Shown in pieces: positions 47,869 through 56,022 of a stretch of DNA of 64,000 bases. A program made the position numbers and the translations under genes. The notes under the pieces are model-generated. The model saw only the letters and a list, made by a program, of their open reading frames with translations. It had not been told where the DNA came from and made no database searches. Every line of letters starts with the position of its first letter. Position 1 is the first letter of the stretch. The DNA comes from Pseudomonadota bacterium (GTDB lineage: Bacteria; Pseudomonadota; Gammaproteobacteria; Xanthomonadales; SZUA-38), in NCBI GenBank assembly GCA_039033415.1, contig JBCCCR010000008.1:153545-217544 (forward strand). Reading direction: 5' to 3'.

Positions 47869-50800
47869 ATGACCAAAGAACCGCTGCTTGCATGCGTGAT
47901 GTCAGTTCAAGTCGCAGACTCTAAGCCCGATTGCATTCCGGGCTTGGAACGAGTGGCCGTGAGCCGGGGCGGCCGGGTAATTCAGATCAGTAGTCTCGGA
48001 TTTTTCGGGATTTTCGAAAGCGCAAGTGTTGCCGTTCAGGTCAGTATTGCTCTCGCACGTTTCGCAGCATATGGAAGCGACTCACCCATCAATGTAGGGA
48101 TCGACGCCGGCCAGCTGCATATGGCTGGCGCTCAGTGCACTGGTGATGCCGTTAACGAAGCGTCTCGACTACGAGACTCAACAACCGACTCCGAACAGAT
48201 CGTTATTTCCCCCGGGGTGCGACGTTTTGTCTTGTCTGAAGAGACGTTACCTAGTCTGAATCGACGAGAAGACGGTAGCTATGTCGTTGAGTGGCGCACC
48301 GATAAACGCGGCGCCGTATTACCCCGATTCCTGGCTATCAATGATCAGGTAATCGTTGGGAGAACGAATGCCCTTCGGACTCTCAAACTCAGGTCCTCAG
48401 AGCTCTCGGGAGCAAGTTTGGTGACGGTAATCGGCGAGGCTGGAATCGGAAAAACGCGCCTGCTCTCCGAGTTTGCCATTTTTGCAGCGAACCAGGGAGC
48501 ACTTGTCCTGGGCGGACAGGAACATGAAGGCCTTGGTCAACCCTACGCCAGCCTTCACGAGTGCCTCTCCCAGTGGCTAGAACAAATCGATAACGTTGCC
48601 TTTCAGAGCATGGGTTCAATTGCGCATCTGGCCAAAATTGTCCCTTCGATTTCTGATCAGCTCTACGGGCTCAAGGTGGTAGACGTTCAAGATGCAGAGA
48701 CCGAAAGGCGCAGGCTAAGCAAAGCCCTCGCTGAATGGCTCGCATCTGTGGCTCAAAAACGGCCGGTGATTTTGATCCTAGACTCCATGCACTGGGCGAG
48801 TGATAGCACGTTCAAGATACTGGAGGGCATGTTGCATTACCTCCAGGATGCCGCTTCGGTTTCACTGGTGCTTGCCTCTCGTGATACCGACAAGCGAACC
48901 TACCGGTTGTCCAAGTTGGCAGGAGAACGTTGGGGTGACGGTCGTACGTCGAACATCGTTCTTAGGAATCTAACCAAGTCTGACATTCAGGCCTTTTACG
49001 AGACTTCGCTATCAGAGGACCTCGTTGATCTCATTCATCTAACCACTCGTGGCCACCCTCTTCACCTGGTGAACCTGATGGATTTTGTCGCTAAAGGGCA
49101 GGACCTTCCGAAATCTGTTGAAAAGGCACTACAAGGCCGCATCAAGGAGCTGCCTGGTAATTCGCTCGCCGTACTCGAAGCTTGCGCCGTGCTCGGGCCT
49201 CGATTCACCGCTCGCGTGATCGCTGACATTCATCCCCAACGCGTCGAAGTCTTCGAGGCTCTGGACCGAGCCACAGAGTCAGGCTTAATCAAGCTGGTGG
49301 ACCCCGTTCGTCTCGGATACCAGTTTGCTCACTCGTTAATTCGGTCCTACATCAAGCGGGGGATCGGGGCGGCTCGAGGGGCGAACCTCCACGTTAGGGC
49401 TGCCGACGCGCTTCAACTACCGCAAAACCAAGAACTTGCTTCGCCAGCAGATCTAGCTCGGCTATACGCCGGAGCTGCCTCACTCGGATATCAATCTGAA
49501 GCCACTAGCTGGGCGGAAAAAGCCGCCGACACGGCTCTCATGCAACACGCCAACGAAGAGGCGCGCGACATGTACCAAATGGCGCTGGAGTTGCAAACCG
49601 ATCCAGCGACTCATGCAGCTTGCCGCCTGCAACTGGGTTTCGGCATCGCATTGGCAAGAGCGGGAGATAGTCGCAGCCAAGATCTGCTGTGGGAAGCCGC
49701 GGATCGCGCCGAATCACTAGGTGATGGCATCTTGATGGCTCGAGCCATGCTAGCCACATATCGACTAGCATTTTCTAGAGCCCGGGAAGTGGACAAGGAA
49801 GCCGTAGGCCGACTGCGACGAGCTCTTGCGATGATTCCCAAAGACGAAACAGCCCTGATCACCAGGATTACAGCTCTTTTGGCAGTGGAACTGGCTTGGG
49901 AGGACGATCGAAGTCTCGCCTTGGAGGCATCAGACCAAGCTATGGAAATGTCTAGATCGGAGTCTGAGGAGGTTCAGGCAGAGGTTCGAGCGCGTCGGCT
50001 ATGGGTATATTTCCATCCGACGCAGGAACGCGTAAAAGAGACGGAAGAACTGCTCGCGCTGGTGGAAGCGTCAGAGAACCCGGTCTTGGCATTCGAAGCG
50101 GCGGGTCACGCTGTCTTTACGGCGATTCGAGCTGGCTCGCGCTCGATGCTGGAGCGGTATCGAGAGTCGATGCGAGTTGCCGCCCGGGCCATCGACGACC
50201 CCATCGTCAAAAGCATGTACTACTTGCGAGAAGCCAACGTGGCCCTGCTCGAGTCGCGGTATACCGATAGCCTGACATTAGCTCAGCGCCGCCTTAACCT
50301 CACAAAGAAGATTGGGCAGGTCCAGGGAGAACAAGCCTACCGCGTGCAAAGCTTCTGGGTCGCTTATGAAACCGTATCAGTAGCTGATCTGTCCGTTCTT
50401 CTCGACAAACTCATTTCCACGCTTCCTAGCGAATTCCTGGACCAGCAAGCCCTCGGAGCCCACGTCGCTTGCGAATGTGGAAGGCTGGAACTAATCGAGT
50501 CGCTCATTGAGCCCTTCGCGGATTTCGCGTTTGCGCATGATCAGATCTTCCTTCAACTGAATTGTCTTCTTGTTGAACCTGCCATTGCTGTAGGGCAAAA
50601 ACAAATGCTTGCGGCGTTAGAGGCTAATCTCGAACCGCACCAATCCGATCACGCTAACACGGTGTTCAGCTCGATGGGACCCGTCGCTCGATATCTGGCT
50701 CTCATTAGACTGTACCAACGTGAATTTGGTCGGGGGGTCGAGCTGTTGAGGGAGTCGATTGAGTTGGCACGCCGTCTTCACTCCAAGTTCTGGGCCACCC

Positions 50801-50934
50801 GGGGCATGATTGATCTGGCTTCAGTCACACCGGACCGACGAGAACGCCACGAATTGGTCGATCAAATCAGGCACCAATCGAACCAACATGGTTGGAGCCG
50901 GTTATCGGAACGGATCGACCAAATTAAGGGTTAG
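47869..50934 (+). CDS. Cyclase-homology/AAA ATPase/TPR regulator
   Basis: 1021 aa. Residues 1-125 resemble a class III nucleotide-cyclase homology domain (NVGIDAGQLHMAG...GDAVNEASRL...EQIVISP), but the metal-binding Asp motifs at the start are missing, so it is probably non-catalytic. An AAA/NB-ARC-like ATPase follows with Walker A GEAGIGKT (189-196) and Walker B VILILDSMHW. From about residue 500 the protein is TPR-like. This order is common in large signal-sensing ATPases (STAND type) that scaffold or regulate partners. Its last 11 bases overlap the convergent winged-helix regulator gene. Confidence 0.82.
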   Translation: MTKEPLLACVMSVQVADSKPDCIPGLERVAVSRGGRVIQISSLGFFGIFESASVAVQVSIALARFAAYGSDSPINVGIDAGQLHMAGAQCTGDAVNEASRLRDSTTDSEQIVISPGVRRFVLSEETLPSLNRREDGSYVVEWRTDKRGAVLPRFLAINDQVIVGRTNALRTLKLRSSELSGASLVTVIGEAGIGKTRLLSEFAIFAANQGALVLGGQEHEGLGQPYASLHECLSQWLEQIDNVAFQSMGSIAHLAKIVPSISDQLYGLKVVDVQDAETERRRLSKALAEWLASVAQKRPVILILDSMHWASDSTFKILEGMLHYLQDAASVSLVLASRDTDKRTYRLSKLAGERWGDGRTSNIVLRNLTKSDIQAFYETSLSEDLVDLIHLTTRGHPLHLVNLMDFVAKGQDLPKSVEKALQGRIKELPGNSLAVLEACAVLGPRFTARVIADIHPQRVEVFEALDRATESGLIKLVDPVRLGYQFAHSLIRSYIKRGIGAARGANLHVRAADALQLPQNQELASPADLARLYAGAASLGYQSEATSWAEKAADTALMQHANEEARDMYQMALELQTDPATHAACRLQLGFGIALARAGDSRSQDLLWEAADRAESLGDGILMARAMLATYRLAFSRAREVDKEAVGRLRRALAMIPKDETALITRITALLAVELAWEDDRSLALEASDQAMEMSRSESEEVQAEVRARRLWVYFHPTQERVKETEELLALVEASENPVLAFEAAGHAVFTAIRAGSRSMLERYRESMRVAARAIDDPIVKSMYYLREANVALLESRYTDSLTLAQRRLNLTKKIGQVQGEQAYRVQSFWVAYETVSVADLSVLLDKLISTLPSEFLDQQALGAHVACECGRLELIESLIEPFADFAFAHDQIFLQLNCLLVEPAIAVGQKQMLAALEANLEPHQSDHANTVFSSMGPVARYLALIRLYQREFGRGVELLRESIELARRLHSKFWATRGMIDLASVTPDRRERHELVDQIRHQSNQHGWSRLSERIDQIKG

Positions 50935-51697
50935 TCACCATGGCCCGATGTGAGGCTGGGATTTCTGATTGGTCGACAAGACCAAGCGCTTCCTGTCCAA
51001 GTCGAAGTTCACCCGCGGAAGCAGACTGAAAGAGCGACGTTGCTCGCTGAATGACGCCTCCAACGGGCATCTGGTCGTCGAGCAATACATCGCCTGCACA
51101 AATACTCCCTCGAATCAGCTCGCTACATTTCTCGATGGTCGACATGAGCTGATTTGGGCTGTTAGTGACGACCATCATGGTGTTTCCCGCACGTTGGACC
51201 CGTAATGTCCAACCTTCGTCGCTCTCTGGCGTTGGTATGGGTCGTGTATCAGGTGGCACCTCGAAGATGCCGACCAAGGCGAACATCAAATTGTCTGAAA
51301 CGGGTTTTTCGGCACCAATTTCGTTTTCAAGTCGACTGTCCCTACCTGATGCGCTGTTTGCCTTCGGGACTTCTTCTACAGAGCCGACGAGCCGATAGCC
51401 AACCTTGGGAATTGTTTTTAGGTAACGAGGCGATGCACGTTTATCTCCCAAAGCATTTCGGAGCTCAGAAATGCACCGGCTGAGGGAATCGTCGGTGACC
51501 ACAATGTTTCCCCAAACCTTTTCGAAGATCTGGTCTCGCGTTACGACCTCGCCGCGGTGTGCGACCAGGCACATCAGAACGGACATCACCCGTGGTTGGA
51601 TGCTGGTATGACCATTCGGTCCCACTATCCGACCTTCAAGCGGGAGCACCAGGTTTTCCCCAAGTTGAAAACCGGACGGCATATCGACGCCTAACAC
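50924..51697 (-). CDS. Winged-helix (OmpR/CadC-type) regulator with cyclase-like C-terminal domain
   Basis: 257 aa (or 252 from the ATG at 51682). Residues 15-108 are a Trans_reg_C winged helix: RVMSVLMCLVAHRGEVVTRDQI, then DDSLSRCISELRNALGD and IPKVGYRLVG. There is no receiver domain and no membrane helix. The C-terminal part (about 135-250) matches the plan of a degenerate cyclase domain (SICAGDVLLDDQMPVGG, V-I-Q-R-A-T-S-L, AGELRLGQEAL) and resembles the N-terminus of the adjacent ATPase. The two may dimerise through these domains (inference). Confidence 0.8.
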   Translation of the reverse strand: MLGVDMPSGFQLGENLVLPLEGRIVGPNGHTSIQPRVMSVLMCLVAHRGEVVTRDQIFEKVWGNIVVTDDSLSRCISELRNALGDKRASPRYLKTIPKVGYRLVGSVEEVPKANSASGRDSRLENEIGAEKPVSDNLMFALVGIFEVPPDTRPIPTPESDEGWTLRVQRAGNTMMVVTNSPNQLMSTIEKCSELIRGSICAGDVLLDDQMPVGGVIQRATSLFQSASAGELRLGQEALGLVDQSEIPASHRAMVTNP

Positions 51698-52015
51698 TAT
51701 CTAGCTTCGGCTAAGTACGATGGATAGGACGTAATCTGTTAGGAATTTTTCTCACTATCGCGACCCCTTTTCCCTTATTGTGAGGCGGTCGGCCTTGTTC
51801 GACCGATGTCGGCGAAAGCACCAAAATTGGGTTCGCCTTCCCCTATGCAAAAGTCTCCTAGGGGAGCATGGACGACCCCTCGCCTACCTCAACCCCATTC
51901 GATAAACGAATAAAGTTCTTATCACGCAGGGATAGTTTCTTCAAGTTAAGCTGACGAATACTCGTCAATTTGCGGCGATTTAGGACAAACTCCCGCCCGG
52001 ATAAGCATATGGGAT
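51698..52015. other. 318-base gap without a supported gene
   Basis: It lies upstream of the winged-helix gene and downstream of the hydrolase gene, so it should carry the promoter of the former. A weak dyad (CGGTCG / CGACCG around 51786-51807) is the only structure seen. No coding signal. Confidence 0.35.
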
Positions 52016-52849
52016 TTAGACAAGGATCGACCGAATTCGATCTTCGAGCGGGTCTAGAAAATCATCATCTCGCCAATAGTGCATATGGCTTAGTGGATTC
52101 CAGAACGCTCGAACGCCGCCAACATTGATGCTCTTTTCAACTTTGACGGCCTTTTGGTAAGCCGCGTTGATCGGTTTCAGCGGCCAGCCCAACGCGTCGT
52201 CCGCGTCATAGTAGTTTTCCCAATGAATGTCCCAGCCTCCACTAGATACTTTGAAGGGTTTGATTTTAGGAAGGGGCATCCCAGAGACAAATATCGGAAT
52301 GTTGCAGCCAGTTGTGTACAAGTACCGCAACGTTTTGAGCCGAATCACCCTGCCAAGGTCGCCATCAGGAATTTGCACGTCCGAATCTGGCCCAAAAATT
52401 CCCCAGGTGGCCTGGTTTTGCTGGGCACCCCAGATGTAATTTGAGAGCACCTTGCCACCCAGTGACTGGGCAACGATGATCACCGGTCTATTAAGAGAAC
52501 TGAGTGCGTCCGCCACACGGCTCAGCGTCTCGAAAATGATCTTTTGAGTCAGAAAGTAGATGCTCTCTTTGCCTTCTGGCCGGTAAATCGAGGCAGCCGC
52601 ATCACCAAACCCAAACAGCAGGAATTTCCGCAGCCGAGTCCAATCCAGATCTCCCCCTTGCTGGAGCACATCAAATAGCTCTCTTTGGTTTTCTTGCAGC
52701 AGGCCCTGGTAGTACGCCTTGTCCCAATAAACCCTGTCGTATCGGGGGCCGCCTAAGCGGCGGTACATTCGGTTTTTGATCGCTTCGTCGAAGTCATCTT
52801 CCGTTTCGCCCATTCCATGCACGAAAACCACGGCAACGTCTTTTGCCAT
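52016..52849 (-). CDS. Alpha/beta hydrolase
   Basis: 277 aa. Starts VAVVFVHGMGETEDDF, the typical first strand and oxyanion loop (H-G-M-G). The nucleophile elbow is A-Q-S-L-G-G (Ser in IIVAQSLGGKVLSNYIWG), and a late His (MHYW) near the C-terminus could complete the triad. Soluble, without signal peptide. Substrate unknown; similar proteins are lipases or thioesterases. Single gene. Confidence 0.78.
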   Translation of the reverse strand: MAKDVAVVFVHGMGETEDDFDEAIKNRMYRRLGGPRYDRVYWDKAYYQGLLQENQRELFDVLQQGGDLDWTRLRKFLLFGFGDAAASIYRPEGKESIYFLTQKIIFETLSRVADALSSLNRPVIIVAQSLGGKVLSNYIWGAQQNQATWGIFGPDSDVQIPDGDLGRVIRLKTLRYLYTTGCNIPIFVSGMPLPKIKPFKVSSGGWDIHWENYYDADDALGWPLKPINAAYQKAVKVEKSINVGGVRAFWNPLSHMHYWRDDDFLDPLEDRIRSILV

Positions 52850-53032
52850 CGTATGTTCCTGATCTGATTTCCCGCCTAGTCCGTTGGTGATGCTAGCGAT
52901 CAGAAACTCCCACGGAAAGCTTCAGCTAAGCGGTTCAGTGAATCAGAAAAATATTTCTGAAGTAGGTGGTAGGAATCTGACCGTCGCGCCACGTGGTTAG
53001 GCAAACAACAAAGCACAGGGTGTGCCAACACG

Positions 53033-53686
53033 ATGACAACACAAATCTCCCGGGCGCGAGATGCCAGCGATCTCACCGACGCAAGGCGATTCTGGTACGA
53101 CGTTTATGTCAAAGAGATGGGCCGCGACCTCAACGACGCAAGCACAGACCACGAATCCAGAGAACTAAGTGATCCATTCGATGAAATTGGAAGGTTATTC
53201 ATTGCACGCGATGACAATCGTGTAGTTGGGACCGTTCTAGGCACACCTGGTCGTGATGCGAGTTTTGGCTACTACGAAACACTCTATCGATTGAATGAGC
53301 TCACTGAGGCAAGCCGATTGCGATCGTCCTTAACGAACAAACTTATCGTGGCAAAGGAAAAGCGCCGGTCGCCGCTGGCGCTAAAACTCGCCACCACGGT
53401 CTACCGGCAGGGCTTGAGCGACGGCGTTCAGCGTAATTACATCGATTGCAACGCCCATCTCGTGAGCTTTTTCAGACGGATGGGCTACCGCCGGCATCGA
53501 GGATGGGTCATTCACAAAGACTATGGGCTGGTTTACTCCCTCGTGCTGCATCTTGAAGACATCGAACACCTCAGAGCGAGTGAGTCCCCCTTTGTGTCGC
53601 ACTACCAGTCAATCAGAGAGACCCCTAACCAAATCAATGGAGCTAACCACAGTGACAGCACTTCAAGCCATTCAGCAGCAATTTGA
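53033..53686 (+). CDS. GNAT-fold N-acyltransferase (FeeM/autoinducer-synthase-like)
   Basis: 217 aa. An R-x-x-V-Y-V-K-E-M-G-like start (ARRFWYDVYVKEMGRDL), D-x-x-D-x-x-x-x-L-F-I-A-R and VVGTVLG follow the layout of N-acyl amino acid synthases and LuxI-type enzymes, which use acyl-ACP; the C-terminal part has the GNAT beta-bulge-like VQRNYIDCNAHLVSFFRRMGYRRH. Acyl and acceptor are not predictable. The coding region overlaps the next gene by 50 bases, so the two are made together; this pairing suggests a short biosynthetic pathway. Confidence 0.7.
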   Translation: MTTQISRARDASDLTDARRFWYDVYVKEMGRDLNDASTDHESRELSDPFDEIGRLFIARDDNRVVGTVLGTPGRDASFGYYETLYRLNELTEASRLRSSLTNKLIVAKEKRRSPLALKLATTVYRQGLSDGVQRNYIDCNAHLVSFFRRMGYRRHRGWVIHKDYGLVYSLVLHLEDIEHLRASESPFVSHYQSIRETPNQINGANHSDSTSSHSAAI

Positions 53687-54395
53687 ATCCGCTCTGGCAG
53701 AGTTCAGCCAGTGCCGCGCGATAAAACTGCTGCAAAGCGGTGATATGACCGTAGACGACTACAAGTGGGTTCTTCGGCAGATCTTTCATCACGCGCGCGA
53801 AAACCCCCAAATCCAGGCTCTGGCGACAGTCTATTTTCGCGGGGAACAGCGCGAAGCGGTGCGCGGTTTTCTTACTCATGCGGTTTCTGAGATTGGCCAC
53901 GACAAACTGGCGTTAAATGACCTCGCTTGTCTTGGTGAAGACGTCTCAGGCATTCCCACTGAGAATCCGCTACCGGCAACCACGGCGCTTATTGCCTTGC
54001 CGTTTTACCAGATCTACAACCTGAATCCTGTGGGTTATCTGGGCTACTTGTACTTTCTAGAGTTCACGCCAACCTCGGTTGGCGGCGCATACATGGAAGC
54101 CTTGGCCGCTAAGGGCGTGCCACCCGAAGCCATGACCTTTCTGAAAGATCACGTAACGATCGACGTTGGCCACAACAAATTGATGGAAGGTTACATCGAA
54201 AAGCTGGTCAACACGGAAGCCGACTTATCCGCTGTGTCCTATGCGATGCAGGTTACCGCGAGACTTTACGCCAACATGCTGGACGGAGCTGTCGAGCAGG
54301 CCCGAAAGAATATCGATTTTGGGCGCAATACAGAGGAGACCTTTCGGTTTCCCCTTTCGGAGGGTGAGAGGGGTGCGTCAGAGGCGGCGGCCTAA
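53637..54395 (+). CDS. Haem-oxygenase-fold iron-containing oxidase (HDO/TenA-PqqC-like)
   Basis: 252 aa from the ATG at 53637, which lies inside the acyltransferase gene. The all-helical domain with SEIGHDKLALNDL and KDHVTIDVGHNKLMEGYI carries the spaced Glu/Asp/His expected of the iron-containing redox enzymes of this fold (for example UndA- and CADD-like proteins). These activate oxygen to decarboxylate, hydroxylate or cleave fatty or amino acid-derived substrates. The pair with an N-acyltransferase makes an acylated or fatty substrate likely. A terminator follows at 54432. Confidence 0.75.
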   Translation: MELTTVTALQAIQQQFESALAEFSQCRAIKLLQSGDMTVDDYKWVLRQIFHHARENPQIQALATVYFRGEQREAVRGFLTHAVSEIGHDKLALNDLACLGEDVSGIPTENPLPATTALIALPFYQIYNLNPVGYLGYLYFLEFTPTSVGGAYMEALAAKGVPPEAMTFLKDHVTIDVGHNKLMEGYIEKLVNTEADLSAVSYAMQVTARLYANMLDGAVEQARKNIDFGRNTEETFRFPLSEGERGASEAAA

Positions 54396-54431
54396 CCTCG
54401 GGGTCATGTACGGTCGACGTTCTCTTTCGCT

Positions 54432-54458
54432 GACGGCGCGGCCATCGGTCGCGCCGTC
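54432..54458 (+). terminator. Rho-independent terminator after the oxidase gene
   Basis: Stem GACGGCGCG / CGCGCCGTC (9 bp, extendable by 3 pairs to a 3-base loop) followed by ATTTTCGTCTT. It lies 36 bases after the stop at 54395. Confidence 0.8.
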
Positions 54459-54479
54459 ATTTTCGTCTTGGACTCGGTG

Positions 54480-54890
54480 ATGGCTCCTTATCCGTCCATC
54501 ACCCGACGCTATTTCGCGGCCGTCCTGGATGCCATAGTTGCCATCCTTTTCGTCACCGCGCTCGCAAAAATAGCGACTGCCTTTGATCTATACGGCGGCT
54601 ACTACTGGATTGCGGTTTTTTCGCCGTTCTGCCTGTACGAGCCAATTTTTACAGGTGCATCCGCAACCCTTGGACAACGCGTTTTTCGCTTCCGAGTTGT
54701 TGGTTCCAGATCCGGCTGGGCCATTGGTATCCCTCGAGCCTTTGTGAGACTGATCGTGAAGTATCTGCTTGGTCTGATTTCCCTTCTCATGATCCCAATG
54801 GATCCCCAACGCCGGGCCATTCATGACAAAGCAGTCGGTTCCGTAGTCGTTGACTCTTCAGACCTGATGGAAGCGCGATCGAGCGCGTAG
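54480..54890 (+). CDS. RDD family membrane protein
   Basis: 136 aa from the ATG at 54480. Three to four membrane helices; the family signature is seen as R-R-Y-F-A-A-V-L-D-A, TLGQRVFRFRVV, and RRAIHDKAVGSVVV (RxxHD near the C-terminus). RDD proteins are inner-membrane proteins of uncertain transport or homeostasis function. It starts shortly after a terminator, so it probably has its own promoter inside the terminator-proximal bases. Confidence 0.85.
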   Translation: MAPYPSITRRYFAAVLDAIVAILFVTALAKIATAFDLYGGYYWIAVFSPFCLYEPIFTGASATLGQRVFRFRVVGSRSGWAIGIPRAFVRLIVKYLLGLISLLMIPMDPQRRAIHDKAVGSVVVDSSDLMEARSSA

Positions 54891-54942
54891 CGACGCATGA
54901 GAGAAACACCTGCCAAATTGCACACTATTAGAGAGAGAGCTA

Positions 54943-55290
54943 ATGGACCGAATTGTGACGGAGGAAAAGCCCAAAAGACCACTTTCTATTTCTATCGTTT
55001 GCGTGCTCGCGCTACTCGGAGCAGTTTTTTCGTTTCCCGCCGTGTTCTCAGAGTTTTCCCGTTCGGTAGGAAGCTGGTTCCCCCCTTATCTCGTAATTTC
55101 GTCACTAATTGGTGCCGCCTGTTTTGTTGGGCTTTGGTTTATGAAGAAGTGGGCCGTATACACGTACATCGGGTACATAGCGTTTAGCAATATCGCCCTG
55201 TTCTTGCTTGAGTTTTGGGTTCCTTTTGCAGAGATCATTCCTTGCATAGTCATCATTGTTGCCCTTTCACACATTCCCAAAATGTCATGA
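54943..55290 (+). CDS. Small membrane protein, four predicted helices
   Basis: 115 aa. A charged N-terminus (DRIVTEEKPKRP) and four hydrophobic segments, the last ending shortly before the C-terminus. No named family. Start has GAGAGAGC upstream. It sits between RDD and another small membrane gene and could be part of a loosely spaced group. Confidence 0.65.
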   Translation: MDRIVTEEKPKRPLSISIVCVLALLGAVFSFPAVFSEFSRSVGSWFPPYLVISSLIGAACFVGLWFMKKWAVYTYIGYIAFSNIALFLLEFWVPFAEIIPCIVIIVALSHIPKMS

Positions 55291-55349
55291 GCGTGCGTTG
55301 GCCTAACCATAGGAACCTCAACCAGAAGGCATAACAGACAGAGAGCCGC

Positions 55350-55991
55350 ATGTTCGAAAATCCACGACGAAACGAGATAAATCACCGGACAATCAAGCTC
55401 ATCATGGGGCTGATGTCCCTATCCCTCGCGATCCTCACCAACTACTTCTCAATCGAGGATCTAACCTCCATCAGCGAGGCCTACCACCAGGGCGGTTGGC
55501 CGCGGGATATTCTCGTGGGTTTTCTCTTTGCCGTCGCAGCCTTCCTGATGGCCTATAACGGCAAGTCATTTCTCGAAGCGCTGTTGAGCAAACTTGCTGC
55601 GCTTGCTGCGATCGGTGTGGCTATGTTTCCTTGCGGGTGCGACGGCCATCCACAGATCATTCCATACGTACATGGAATTTCTGCGGCAGTGATGTTTCTG
55701 ATTCTGGCCGCGTTTTGCCTCTACTTTCTAGGACGGGCGAGGCAGAAAGGGCACCTGTCAGCCCAGATTCGCGTTGTGATCTATGCGCTGTGTTTCATTG
55801 TCATAGTCGCTGCCGTCGGGGTGATCGCCATTGACTATCTGGCCGGTCACCCGATCAGCAAAAATATTCCACGCCTGGTATTTTTTGGGGAAATGGCTGC
55901 GCTTCTCGCCTTTGGCGTAGCCTGGCTGGTTGCGGCTCGCATCATTCCGGTGCTGGCCTCAAAAGACGAAAGGAAGCACCTGTTCGATTAG
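55350..55991 (+). CDS. Six-helix membrane protein resembling the DUF998/FRAG1 type
   Basis: 213 aa. Six hydrophobic segments. The loop after the third has M-F-P-C-G-C-D-G-H-P followed by P-Y-V-H-G-I-S-A-A, the position where DUF998/TMEM150-like proteins carry a conserved H-x-x-x-A. Function unknown; a role in the membrane is all that can be said. A small hairpin and the patatin gene follow. Confidence 0.65.
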   Translation: MFENPRRNEINHRTIKLIMGLMSLSLAILTNYFSIEDLTSISEAYHQGGWPRDILVGFLFAVAAFLMAYNGKSFLEALLSKLAALAAIGVAMFPCGCDGHPQIIPYVHGISAAVMFLILAAFCLYFLGRARQKGHLSAQIRVVIYALCFIVIVAAVGVIAIDYLAGHPISKNIPRLVFFGEMAALLAFGVAWLVAARIIPVLASKDERKHLFD

Positions 55992-55992
55992 T

Positions 55993-56011
55993 ACGAGACC
56001 ACGGGTCTCGT
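55993..56011 (+). promoter_or_regulatory. Short hairpin abutting the patatin ribosome binding site
   Basis: Perfect arms ACGAGACC / GGTCTCGT with a 3-base loop, directly followed by the TGGGGGA ribosome binding site (56011-56017). No U-run, so it is less likely to be a terminator; it could influence translation start. Confidence 0.4.
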
Positions 56012-56022
56012 GGGGGAATGCG

